A stretch of DNA of 64,000 bases from Osmia lignaria lignaria (Eukaryota > Arthropoda > Insecta > Hymenoptera > Megachilidae). Shown here piece by piece: positions 22,995-34,577 of the stretch (position 1 is its first letter; every line of letters starts with the position of its first letter). The stretch spans positions 24,402,001 to 24,466,000 of the forward strand of contig NW_027478161.1 in the NCBI RefSeq assembly GCF_051020975.1. Reading direction: 5' to 3'. The notes under the pieces were generated by a model. It searched no databases. It worked only from the letters and a program-made list of their open reading frames with translations, and was not told the origin of the DNA. The position numbers were made by a program, and so were the translations under genes.

Positions 22995-25567
22995 TTGCAG
23001 ATTTATCTCAAGGGAAGGGGCCTGACGGACATATTTCGAGATATTTCTTCTTCTTGTTGTTCTTCTGCACAGCTAAGCTGGAAGTGGCATTTGCGGCTCG
23101 CTCTAGTGCAGAGTTATCTCAAAGAAAGGGGCCACGGTGTTTCTGTATCTCTATTATGTTGGTGCGGCTTCGGAACTTTTAAATATCTCGATATATCTCG
23201 AAAACTACGCTTCTGATCAAAAAATATCATAGAACGTAAATTGTAGCAAACATTATTCTCTACAAAAAAGGTCTCTTAACATTTTGCCATAGCTCGCTTC
23301 GTTTCCGAGATATTTGCAGATTTATCTCAAGGGAAGGGTCCTGATGGACATATTTCGAGATATTTCTTCTTCTTGTTGTTCTTCTTCTGCACAGCTAAAC
23401 TGGAAGTGGCATTTCCAGCTCGCAATCGTGCAGAGTTATCTCAAAGAAAGGGGCCACGGTGTTTCTGTATCTCTATTATGTTGGTGCGGCTTCGGAACTT
23501 TTAAATATCTCGATATATCTCGAAAACTACGCTTCTGATCAAAAAATATCATAGAACATAAATTGTAGGAAACTTAATTCTCTACAAAAAAGGTCTCTTA
23601 ACATTTTGCCATAGCTCGCTTCGTTTCCGAGATATTTGCAGATTTATCTCAAGGGAAGGGGCCTGACGGACATATTTCGAGATATTTCTTCTTCTTGTTG
23701 TTCTTCTTCTGCACAGCTAAGCTGGAAGTGGCATTTGCAGCGCGCAATAGTGCAGAGTTATCTCAAAGAAAGGGGCGACGGTGTTTCTGTATCTCTATTA
23801 TGTTGGTGCGGCTTCGGAACTTTTAAATATCTTGATATATCTCGAGAACTACGCATCTGATCAAAAAATATCGTAGAAGATAAAAAGTAGGAAACATAAT
23901 TCTCTACAAAAAAGGTCTCTTAACATTTTGCCATAGCTCGCTTCGTTTCCGAGATATTTGCAGATTTATCTCAAGGGAAGGGGCCTGACGGACATATTTC
24001 GAGATATTTCTTCTTCTTGTTGTTCTTCTTCTGCACAGCTAAGCTGGAAGTGGCATTTGCGGCTCGCACTAGTGCAGAGTTATCTCAAAGAAAGGGGCCA
24101 CGGTGTTTCTGTATCCCTACTATGTTGGTGCGGCTTCGGAACTTTTAAATATCTCGATATATCTCGAAAACTACGCTTCTGATCAAAAAATATCATAGAA
24201 CATAAATTGTAGGAAACATAATTCTCTACAAAAAACGTCTCTTAACATTTTGCCATAGCTCGCTTCGTTTCCGAGATATTTGCAGATTCAGCTCAAAGGA
24301 ACTGGCCTGACGGACATATTTCGAGATATTTCTTCTTCTTGTTGTTCTTCCTCTGCACAGCTAAGCTGGAAGTGGCATTTGCAGCTCGCAATAGTGCAGA
24401 GTTATCTCAAAGAAAGGGGCCACGGTGTTTCTGTATCTCTATTATGTTGGTGCGGCTTCGGAACTTTTAAATATCTTGATATATCTCGAGAACTACGCAT
24501 CTGATCAAAAAATATCATAGAAGATAAAAAGTAGGAAACTTAATTCTCTACAAAAAAGGTCTCTTAACATTTTGCCATAGCTCGCTTCGTTTCCGAGATA
24601 TTTGCAGATTTATCTCAAGGAAAGGGGCCTGACGGACATATTTCGAGATATTTCTTCTTCTTGTTGTTCTTCTTCTGCACAGCTAAGCTGGAAGTGGCAT
24701 TTGCGGCTCGCACTAGTGCAGAGTTATCTCAAAGAAAGGGGCCACGGTGTTTCTGTATCCCTATTATGTTGGTGCGGCTTCGGAACTTTTAAATATCTTG
24801 ATATATCTCGAGAGCTACGCGTCTGATCAAAAAATATCATAGAACATAAAAAGTAGGAAACATAATTCTCGACAAAAAAGGTCTCTTAACATTTTGCCAT
24901 AGCTCGCTTCGTTTCCGAGATATTTGCAGATTTATCTCAAGGGAAGTGGCCTGACGGACATATTTCGAGATATTTCTTCTTCTTGTTGTTCTTCTTCTGC
25001 ACAGCTAAGCTGGAAGTGGCATTTGCGGCTCGCTCTAGTGCAGAGTTATCTCAAAGAAAGGGGCCACGGTGTTTCTGTATCTCTATTATGTTGGTGCGGC
25101 TTCGGAACTTTTAAATATCTTGATATATCTCGAGAAATACGCATCTGATCCAAAAATATCATAGAATATAAATAGTAGGAAACTTAATTCTCTACAAAAA
25201 AGGTCTCTCAACATTTTGCCATAGCTCGCTTCGTTTCCGAGATATTTGCAGATTTATCTCAAGGGAACGGGCCTGACGGACATATTTCCAGATATTTCTT
25301 CTTCTTGTTGTTCTTCTTCTGCACAGCTAAGCTGGAAGTGGCATTTGCAGCTCGCAATAGTGCAGAGTTATCTCAAAGAAAGGGGCCACGGTGTTTCTGT
25401 ATCTCTATTATGTTGGTGCGGCTTCGGAACTTTTAGATATCTTGATATATCTCGAGAACTACGCATCTGATCAAAAAATATCATAGAACATAAAAAGTAG
25501 GAAACTTAATTCTCTACAAAAAAGGTCTCTTAACATTTTGCCAGAGCTCTCTTTGTTTCCGAGATAT
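22995..25567 (+). repeat. Higher-order repeat, copy 2 (8 units, 2,573 bp)
   Basis: Order: a 22995, b 23314, c 23636, d 23958, e 24280, f' 24602, g 24924, h 25246. Unit a is 319 bp because one TTC is missing from the pyrimidine tract (near 23061-23067). Unit d has TATCCCTACTATG. Units a-e and g-h match copies 3 and 4 in all markers I checked. A private difference is CTCGACAAAAAAGG before g (24870), where other copies have CTCTACAAAAAAGG. The units i, j, e', k and m are absent, replaced by the f/m chimera at 24602. Confidence 0.88.
24602..24923 (+). repeat. Chimeric unit f': f-type start, m-type end
   Basis: The first part has CTCAAGGAAAGG, GCACTAGTGC and TATCCCTATT, as in f (20741, 27175, 32002). 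The end has CTTGATATATCTCGAGAG, CTACGCGTCTG and AAAAAGTAGGAAACATAATTC, as in m (33612). The join lies between about 24761 and 24799. Joining f to m deletes exactly five units (i, j, e', k and part of f plus m), which turns a 13-unit order into this 8-unit one. The same join is at 29107. Confidence 0.75.
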
Positions 25568-27496
25568 TTGCAGATTTATCTCAAGGGAAGGGGCCTGACG
25601 GACATATTTCGAGATATTTCTTCTTCTTGTTGTTCTTCTGCACAGCTAAGCTGGAAGTGGCATTTGCGGCTCGCTCTAGTGCAGAGTTATCTCAAAGAAA
25701 GGGGCCACGGTGTTTCTGTATCTCTATTATGTTGGTGCGGCTTCGGAACTTTTAAATATCTCGATATATCTCGAAAACTACGCTTCTGATCAAAAAATAT
25801 CATAGAACGTAAATTGTAGCAAACATTATTCTCTACAAAAAAGGTCTCTTAACATTTTGCCATAGCTCGCTTCGTTTCCGAGATATTTGCAGATTTATCT
25901 CAAGGGAAGGGTCCTGATGGACATATTTCGAGATATTTCTTCTTCTTGTTGTTCTTCTTCTGCACAGCTAAACTGGAAGTGGCATTTCCAGCTCGCAATC
26001 GTGCAGAGTTATCTCAAAGAAAGGGGCCACGGTGTTTCTGTATCTCTATTATGTTGGTGCGGCTTCGGAACTTTTAAATATCTCGATATATCTCGAAAAC
26101 TACGCTTCTGATCAAAAAATATCATAGAACATAAATTGTAGGAAACTTAATTCTCTACAAAAAAGGTCTCTTAACATTTTGCCATAGCTCGCTTCGTTTC
26201 CGAGATATTTGCAGATTTATCTCAAGGGAAGGGGCCTGACGGACATATTTCGAGATATTTCTTCTTCTTGTTGTTCTTCTTCTGCACAGCTAAGCTGGAA
26301 GTGGCATTTGCAGCGCGCAATAGTGCAGAGTTATCTCAAAGAAAGGGGCGACGGTGTTTCTGTATCTCTATTATGTTGGTGCGGCTTCGGAACTTTTAAA
26401 TATCTTGATATATCTCGAGAACTACGCATCTGATCAAAAAATATCGTAGAAGATAAAAAGTAGGAAACATAATTCTCTACAAAAAAGGTCTCTTAACATT
26501 TTGCCATAGCTCGCTTCGTTTCCGAGATATTTGCAGATTTATCTCAAGGGAAGGGGCCTGACGGACATATTTCGAGATATTTCTTCTTCTTGTTGTTCTT
26601 CTTCTGCACAGCTAAGCTGGAAGTGGCATTTGCGGCTCGCACTAGTGCAGAGTTATCTCAAAGAAAGGGGCCACGGTGTTTCTGTATCCCTACTATGTTG
26701 GTGCGGCTTCGGAACTTTTAAATATCTCGATATATCTCGAAAACTACGCTTCTGATCAAAAAATATCATAGAACATAAATTGTAGGAAACATAATTCTCT
26801 ACAAAAAACGTCTCTTAACATTTTGCCATAGCTCGCTTCGTTTCCGAGATATTTGCAGATTCAGCTCAAAGGAACTGGCCTGACGGACATATTTCGAGAT
26901 ATTTCTTCTTCTTGTTGTTCTTCCTCTGCACAGCTAAGCTGGAAGTGGCATTTGCAGCTCGCAATAGTGCAGAGTTATCTCAAAGAAAGGGGCCACGGTG
27001 TTTCTGTATCTCTATTATGTTGGTGCGGCTTCGGAACTTTTAAATATCTTGATATATCTCGAGAACTACGCATCTGATCAAAAAATATCATAGAAGATAA
27101 AAAGTAGGAAACTTAATTCTCTACAAAAAAGGTCTCTTAACATTTTGCCATAGCTCGCTTCGTTTCCGAGATATTTGCAGATTTATCTCAAGGAAAGGGG
27201 CCTGACGGACATATTTCGAGATATTTCTTCTTCTTGTTGTTCTTCTTCTGCACAGCTAAGCTGGAAGTGGCATTTGCGGCTCGCACTAGTGCAGAGTTAT
27301 CTCAAAGAAAGGGGCCACGGTGTTTCTGTATCCCTATTATGTTGGTGCGGCTTCGGAACTTTTAAATATCTCGATATATCTCGAAAACTACGCTTCTGAT
27401 CAAAAAATATCATACAACATAAATTGTAGGAAACAGAATTCTCTACAAAAAAGGTCTCTTAACATTTTGCCATAGCTCGCTTCGTTCCCGAGATAT

Positions 27497-27818
27497 TTGC
27501 AGATATATCTCAAGGGAAGGGGCCTGACGGACATATTTCGAGATATTTCTTCTTCTTGTTGTTCTTCTTCTGCACAGCTAAGCTGGAAGTGGCATTTGCG
27601 GCTCGCACTAGTGCAGAGTTATCTCAAAGAAAGGGGCCACGGTGTTTCTGTATCCCTACTATGTTGGTGCGGCTTCGGAACTTTTAAATATCTCGATATA
27701 TCTCGAAAACTACGCTTCTGATCAAAAAATATCATAGAACATAAATTGTAGGAAACATAATTCTCTACAAAAAACGTCTCTTAACATTTTGCCATAGCTC
27801 GCTTCGTTTCCGAGATAT
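27497..27818 (+). repeat. Chimeric unit d*: i-type start, d-type end
   Basis: It follows f with AAACAGAATTC, then TTCCCGAG and ATATATCTC, exactly as the i units at 21063 and 32324 do. From TTTGCGGCTCGC and TATCCCTACTATG onward it is d. The join lies between 27505 and about 27598. Pairing of an i unit with a d unit in misaligned copies would create this junction and duplicate d-e-f. Confidence 0.75.
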
Positions 27819-28462
27819 TTGCAGATTCAGCTCAAAGGAACTGGCCTGACGGACATATTTCGAGATATTTCTTCTTCTTGTTGTTCTTCCTCTGCACAGC
27901 TAAGCTGGAAGTGGCATTTGCAGCTCGCAATAGTGCAGAGTTATCTCAAAGAAAGGGGCCACGGTGTTTCTGTATCTCTATTATGTTGGTGCGGCTTCGG
28001 AACTTTTAAATATCTTGATATATCTCGAGAACTACGCATCTGATCAAAAAATATCATAGAAGATAAAAAGTAGGAAACTTAATTCTCTACAAAAAAGGTC
28101 TCTTAACATTTTGCCATAGCTCGCTTCGTTTCCGAGATATTTGCAGATTTATCTCAAGGAAAGGGGCCTGACGGACATATTTCGAGATATTTCTTCTTCT
28201 TGTTGTTCTTCTTCTGCACAGCTAAGCTGGAAGTGGCATTTGCGGCTCGCACTAGTGCAGAGTTATCTCAAAGAAAGGGGCCACGGTGTTTCTGTATCCC
28301 TATTATGTTGGTGCGGCTTCGGAACTTTTAAATATCTCGATATATCTCGAAAACTACGCTTCTGATCAAAAAATATCATACAACATAAATTGTAGGAAAC
28401 AGAATTCTCTACAAAAAAGGTCTCTTAACATTTTGCCATAGCTCGCTTCGTTCCCGAGATAT

Positions 28463-28784
28463 TTGCAGATATATCTCAAGGGAAGGGGCCTGACGGACAT
28501 ATTTCGAGATATTTCTTCTTCTTGTTGTTCTTCTTCTGCACAGCTAAGCTGGAAGTGGCATTTGCGGCTCGCACTAGTGCAGAGTTATCTCAAAGAAAGG
28601 GGCCACGGTGTTTCTGTATCCCTACTATGTTGGTGCGGCTTCGGAACTTTTAAATATCTCGATATATCTCGAAAACTACGCTTCTGATCAAAAAATATCA
28701 TAGAACATAAATTGTAGGAAACATAATTCTCTACAAAAAACGTCTCTTAACATTTTGCCATAGCTCGCTTCGTTTCCGAGATAT
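28463..28784 (+). repeat. Second chimeric d* unit
   Basis: This carries the same TTCCCGAG and ATATATCTC start and d-type TATCCCTACTATG end as 27497, 966 bp downstream. It is a copy of the same junction rather than an independent event. Confidence 0.75.
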
Positions 28785-29106
28785 TTGCAGATTCAGCTCA
28801 AAGGAACTGGCCTGACGGACATATTTCGAGATATTTCTTCTTCTTGTTGTTCTTCCTCTGCACAGCTAAGCTGGAAGTGGCATTTGCAGCTCGCAATAGT
28901 GCAGAGTTATCTCAAAGAAAGGGGCCACGGTGTTTCTGTATCTCTATTATGTTGGTGCGGCTTCGGAACTTTTAAATATCTTGATATATCTCGAGAACTA
29001 CGCATCTGATCAAAAAATATCATAGAAGATAAAAAGTAGGAAACTTAATTCTCTACAAAAAAGGTCTCTTAACATTTTGCCATAGCTCGCTTCGTTTCCG
29101 AGATAT

Positions 29107-29428
29107 TTGCAGATTTATCTCAAGGAAAGGGGCCTGACGGACATATTTCGAGATATTTCTTCTTCTTGTTGTTCTTCTTCTGCACAGCTAAGCTGGAAGT
29201 GGCATTTGCGGCTCGCACTAGTGCAGAGTTATCTCAAAGAAAGGGGCCACGGTGTTTCTGTATCCCTATTATGTTGGTGCGGCTTCGGAACTTTTAAATA
29301 TCTTGATATATCTCGAGAGCTACGCGTCTGATCAAAAAATATCATAGAACATAAAAAGTAGGAAACATAATTCTCTACAAAAAAGGTCTCTTAACATTTT
29401 GCCATAGCTCGCTTCGTTTCCGAGATAT
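29107..29428 (+). repeat. Second f' chimeric unit
   Basis: The join between f-type TATCCCTATT and m-type CTTGATATATCTCGAGAG matches 24602, 4,505 bp upstream. Sharing of the junction indicates one ancestral event spread by block duplication. Confidence 0.75.
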
Positions 29429-30713
29429 TTGCAGATTTATCTCAAGGGAAGTGGCCTGACGGACATATTTCGAGATATTTCTTCTTCTTGTTGTTCTTCT
29501 TCTGCACAGCTAAGCTGGAAGTGGCATTTGCGGCTCGCTCTAGTGCAGAGTTATCTCAAAGAAAGGGGCCACGGTGTTTCTGTATCTCTATTATGTTGGT
29601 GCGGCTTCGGAACTTTTAAATATCTTGATATATCTCGAGAAATACGCATCTGATCCAAAAATATCATAGAATATAAATAGTAGGAAACTTAATTCTCTAC
29701 AAAAAAGGTCTCTCAACATTTTGCCATAGCTCGCTTCGTTTCCGAGATATTTGCAGATTTATCTCAAGGGAACGGGCCTGACGGACATATTTCCAGATAT
29801 TTCTTCTTCTTGTTGTTCTTCTTCTGCACAGCTAAGCTGGAAGTGGCATTTGCAGCTCGCAATAGTGCAGAGTTATCTCAAAGAAAGGGGCCACGGTGTT
29901 TCTGTATCTCTATTATGTTGGTGCGGCTTCGGAACTTTTAGATATCTTGATATATCTCGAGAACTACGCATCTGATCAAAAAATATCATAGAACATAAAA
30001 AGTAGGAAACTTAATTCTCTACAAAAAAGGTCTCTTAACATTTTGCCAGAGCTCTCTTTGTTTCCGAGATATTTGCAGATTTATCTCAAGGGAAGGGGCC
30101 TGACGGACATATTTCGAGATATTTCTTCTTCTTGTTGTTCTTCTGCACAGCTAAGCTGGAAGTGGCATTTGCGGCTCGCTCTAGTGCAGAGTTATCTCAA
30201 AGAAAGGGGCCACGGTGTTTCTGTATCTCTATTATGTTGGTGCGGCTTCGGAACTTTTAAATATCTCGATATATCTCGAAAACTACGCTTCTGATCAAAA
30301 AATATCATAGAACGTAAATTGTAGCAAACATTATTCTCTACAAAAAAGGTCTCTTAACATTTTGCCATAGCTCGCTTCGTTTCCGAGATATTTGCAGATT
30401 TATCTCAAGGGAAGGGTCCTGATGGACATATTTCGAGATATTTCTTCTTCTTGTTGTTCTTCTTCTGCACAGCTAAACTGGAAGTGGCATTTCCAGCTCG
30501 CAATCGTGCAGAGTTATCTCAAAGAAAGGGGCCACGGTGTTTCTGTATCTCTATTATGTTGGTGCGGCTTCGGAACTTTTAAATATCTCGATATATCTCG
30601 AAAACTACGCTTCTGATCAAAAAATATCATAGAACATAAATTGTAGGAAACTTAATTCTCTACAAAAAAGGTCTCTTAACATTTTGCCATAGCTCGCTTC
30701 GTTTCCGAGATAT

Positions 30714-31357
30714 TTGCAGATTTATCTCAAGGGAAGGGGCCTGACGGACATATTTCGAGATATTTCTTCTTCTTGTTGTTCTTCTTCTGCACAGCTAAGC
30801 TGGAAGTGGCATTTGCAGCGCGCAATAGTGCAGAGTTATCTCAAAGAAAGGGGCGACGGTGTTTCTGTATCTCTATTATGTTGGTGCGGCTTCGGAACTT
30901 TTAAATATCTTGATATATCTCGAGAACTACGCATCTGATCAAAAAATATCGTAGAAGATAAAAAGTAGGAAACATAATTCTCTACAAAAAAGGTCTCTTA
31001 ACATTTTGCCATAGCTCGCTTCGTTTCCGAGATATTTGCAGATTTATCTCAAGGGAAGGGGCCTGACGGACATATTTCGAGATATTTCTTCTTCTTGTTG
31101 TTCTTCTTCTGCACAGCTAAGCTGGAAGTGGCATTTGCAGCGCGCAATAGTGCAGAGTTATCTCAAAGAAAGGGGCGACGGTGTTTCTGTATCTCTATTA
31201 TGTTGGTGCGGCTTCGGAACTTTTAAATATCTTGATATATCTCGAGAACTACGCATCTGATCAAAAAATATCGTAGAAGATAAAAAGTAGGAAACATAAT
31301 TCTCTACAAAAAAGGTCTCTTAACATTTTGCCATAGCTCGCTTCGTTTCCGAGATAT
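30714..31357 (+). repeat. Adjacent duplicate of unit c
   Basis: Units 30714 and 31036 both have GCAGCGCGC, GGGGCGACGG and ATCGTAGAAGATAAAAAG followed by AAACATAATTC. I saw no difference between them. The other HOR copies have a single c. This is a one-unit expansion private to copy 4. Confidence 0.85.
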
Positions 31358-33611
31358 TTGCAGATTTATCTCAAGGGAAGGGGCCTGACGGACATATTTC
31401 GAGATATTTCTTCTTCTTGTTGTTCTTCTTCTGCACAGCTAAGCTGGAAGTGGCATTTGCGGCTCGCACTAGTGCAGAGTTATCTCAAAGAAAGGGGCCA
31501 CGGTGTTTCTGTATCCCTACTATGTTGGTGCGGCTTCGGAACTTTTAAATATCTCGATATATCTCGAAAACTACGCTTCTGATCAAAAAATATCATAGAA
31601 CATAAATTGTAGGAAACATAATTCTCTACAAAAAACGTCTCTTAACATTTTGCCATAGCTCGCTTCGTTTCCGAGATATTTGCAGATTCAGCTCAAAGGA
31701 ACTGGCCTGACGGACATATTTCGAGATATTTCTTCTTCTTGTTGTTCTTCCTCTGCACAGCTAAGCTGGAAGTGGCATTTGCAGCTCGCAATAGTGCAGA
31801 GTTATCTCAAAGAAAGGGGCCACGGTGTTTCTGTATCTCTATTATGTTGGTGCGGCTTCGGAACTTTTAAATATCTTGATATATCTCGAGAACTACGCAT
31901 CTGATCAAAAAATATCATAGAAGATAAAAAGTAGGAAACTTAATTCTCTACAAAAAAGGTCTCTTAACATTTTGCCATAGCTCGCTTCGTTTCCGAGATA
32001 TTTGCAGATTTATCTCAAGGAAAGGGGCCTGACGGACATATTTCGAGATATTTCTTCTTCTTGTTGTTCTTCTTCTGCACAGCTAAGCTGGAAGTGGCAT
32101 TTGCGGCTCGCACTAGTGCAGAGTTATCTCAAAGAAAGGGGCCACGGTGTTTCTGTATCCCTATTATGTTGGTGCGGCTTCGGAACTTTTAAATATCTCG
32201 ATATATCTCGAAAACTACGCTTCTGATCAAAAAATATCATACAACATAAATTGTAGGAAACAGAATTCTCTACAAAAAAGGTCTCTTAACATTTTGCCAT
32301 AGCTCGCTTCGTTCCCGAGATATTTGCAGATATATCTCAAGGGAAGGGGCCTGACGGACATATTTCGAGATATTTCTTCTTCTTGTTGTTCTTCTTCTGC
32401 ACAGCTAAGCTGGAAGTGGCATTTACAGCTCGCAATAGTGCAGAGTTATCTCAAAGAAAGGGGCCACGGTGTTTCTGTATCTCTATTATGTTGGTGCGGC
32501 TTCGGAACTTTTAAATATCTTGATATATCTCGAGAACTACGCATCTGATCAAAAAATATCATAGAACATAGAAAGTAGGAAACTTAATTCTCTACAAAAA
32601 AGGTCTCTTAACATTTTGCCATAGCTCGCTTCGTTTCCGAGATATTTGCAGATTTATCTCAAGGGAAGGGGCCTGACGGACATATTTCGAGATATTTCTT
32701 CTTCTTGTTGTTCTTCTTCTGCACAGCTAAGCTGGAAGTGGCATTTGCGGCTCGCACTAGTGCAGAGTTATCTCAAAGAAAGGGGCCACGGTGTTTCTGT
32801 ATCTCTATTATGTTGGTGCGGCTTCGGAACTTTTAAATATCTCGATATATCTCGAAAACTACCCTTCTGATCAAAAAATATCATAGAACATGAATTGTAG
32901 GAAACATAATTCTCTACAAAAAACGTCTCTTAACATTTTGCCATAGCTCGCTTCGTTTCCGAGATATTTGCAGATTCAGCTCAAAGGAACTGGCCTGACG
33001 GACATATTTCGAGATATTTCTTCTTCTTGTTGTTCTTCCTCTGCACAGCTAAGCTGGAAGTGGCATTTGCAGCTCGCAATAGTGCAGAGTTATCTCAAAG
33101 AAAGGGGCCACGGTGTTTCTGTATCTCTATTATGTTGGTGCGGCTTCGGAACTTTTAAATATCTTGATATATCTCGAGAACTACGCATCTGATCAAAAAA
33201 TATCATAGAACATAAAAAGTAGGAAACTTAATTCTCTACAAAAAACGTCTCTTAACATTTTGCCATAGCTCGCTTCGTTTCCGAGATATTTGCAGATTTA
33301 TCTCAAGGGAAGGGGCCTGACGGACATATTTCGAGATATTTCTTCTTCTTGTTGTTCTTCTTCTGCACAGCTAAGCTGGAAGTGGCATTTGCGGCTCGCA
33401 CTAGTGCAGAGTTATCTCAAAGAAAGGGGCCACGGTGTTTCTGTATCTCTATTATGTTGGTGCGGTTTCGGAACTTTTAAATATCTTGATATATCTCGAG
33501 AACTACGCATCTGATCAAAAAATATCATAGAACATAAAAAGTAGCAAACTTAATTCTCTGCAAATAAGGTCTCTTAACATTTTGCCATAGCTCGCTTCGT
33601 CTCCGAGATAT

Positions 33612-33933
33612 TTGCAGATTTATCTCAAGGGAAGGGGCCTGACGGACATATTTCGAGATATTTCTTCTTCTTGTTGTTCTTCTTCTGCGCAGCTAAGCTG
33701 GAAGTGGCATTTGCAGCTCGCAATAGTGCAGAGATATCTCAAAGAAAGGGGCCACGCTGTTTCTGTATCTCTATTATGTTGGTGCGGCTTCGGAACTTTT
33801 AAACATCTTGATATATCTCGAGAGCTACGCGTCTGATCAAAAAATATCATAGAACATAAAAAGTAGGAAACATAATTCTCTACAAAAAAGGTCTCTTAAC
33901 ATTTTGCCATAGCTCGCTTCGTTTCCGAGATAT
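33612..33933 (+). repeat. Unit m, the only full copy of this HOR member
   Basis: Private markers are TTCGTCTCCGAG just upstream, CTGCGCAGC, GCAGAGATATCTC, CCACGCTGTTTC and TTTAAACATC. Its end (CTTGATATATCTCGAGAG, CTACGCGTCTG, AAACATAATTC) is the donor sequence found in the f' chimeras at 24602 and 29107. GCAGAGATATCTC adds an ATATCTC palindromic context not seen in other units. Confidence 0.8.
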
Positions 33934-34577
33934 TTGCAGATTTATCTCAAGGGAAGTGGCCTGACGGACATATTTCGAGATATTTCTTCTTCTTGTTGTT
34001 CTTCTTCTGCACAGCTAAGCTGGAAGTGGCATTTGCGGCTCGCTCTAGTGCAGAGTTATCTCAAAGAAAGGGGCCACGGTGTTTCTGTATCTCTATTATG
34101 TTGGTGCGGCTTCGGAACTTTTAAATATCTTGATATATCTCGAGAACTACGCATCTGATCCAAAAATATCATAGAATATAAATAGTAGGAAACTTAATTC
34201 TCTACAAAAAAGGTCTCTCAACATTTTGCCATAGCTCGCTTCGTTTCCGAGATATTTGCAGATTTATCTCAAGGGAAGGGGCCTGACGGACATATTTCCA
34301 GATATTTCTTCTTCTTGTTGTTCTTCTTCTGCACAGCTAAGCTGGAAGTGGCATTTGCAGCTCGCAATAGTGCAGAGTTATCTCAAAGAAAGGGGCCACG
34401 GTGTTTCTGTATCTCTATTATGTTGGTGCGGCTTCGGAACTTTTAGATATCTTGATATATCTCGAGAACTACGCATCTGATCAAAAAATATCATAGAACA
34501 TAAAAAGTAGGAAACTTAATTCTCTACAAAAAAGGTCTCTTAACATTTTGCCAGAGCTCTCTTTGTTTCCGAGATAT

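Larger units (their letters stand above)
26531..29428 (+). repeat. Three tandem 966-bp trimers inside HOR copy 3
   Basis: The trimers are 26531-27496 (d, e, f), 27497-28462 (d*, e, f) and 28463-29428 (d*, e, f'). The second and third appeared identical in the stretches I compared until the f' join. Each e unit has CAGATTCAGCTCAAAGG, TTCCTCTGC and AAGATAAAAAG. Each f has CTCAAGGAAAGG. The d* units carry a foreign start, described separately. Confidence 0.85.
25568..30072 (+). repeat. Higher-order repeat, copy 3 (14 units, 4,505 bp)
   Basis: Order: a 25568, b 25887, c 26209, d 26531, e 26853, f 27175, d* 27497, e 27819, f 28141, d* 28463, e 28785, f' 29107, g 29429, h 29751. The a unit again lacks one TTC. 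Copy 3 equals copy 2 with d-e-f expanded to three trimers. It has the same length as copy 4 but a different internal order, so equal length here does not mean shared descent. Confidence 0.88.
30073..34577 (+). repeat. Higher-order repeat, copy 4 (14 units, 4,505 bp)
   Basis: Order: a 30073, b 30392, c 30714, c 31036, d 31358, e 31680, f 32002, i 32324, j 32646, e' 32968, k 33290, m 33612, g 33934, h 34256. This is the most complete order and includes the only m unit. With one c removed it gives a 13-unit order that I take as closest to ancestral. Unit h keeps ATTTCCAGATATT and CTTTTAGATATC but has GGAAGGGGCC where other h units have GGAACGGGCC. Unit g has GAGAACTACG where others have GAGAAATACG. 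Confidence 0.87.

Noticed and set aside
22995..34577. Perfect repetition of HOR copies as an assembly artefact
   Set aside because: The copies differ by private substitutions (24870, the g and h units of copy 4, TTTCTGAG before 34897) and by internal order, which simple assembly duplication would not produce. Reads would still be needed to confirm exact copy numbers.
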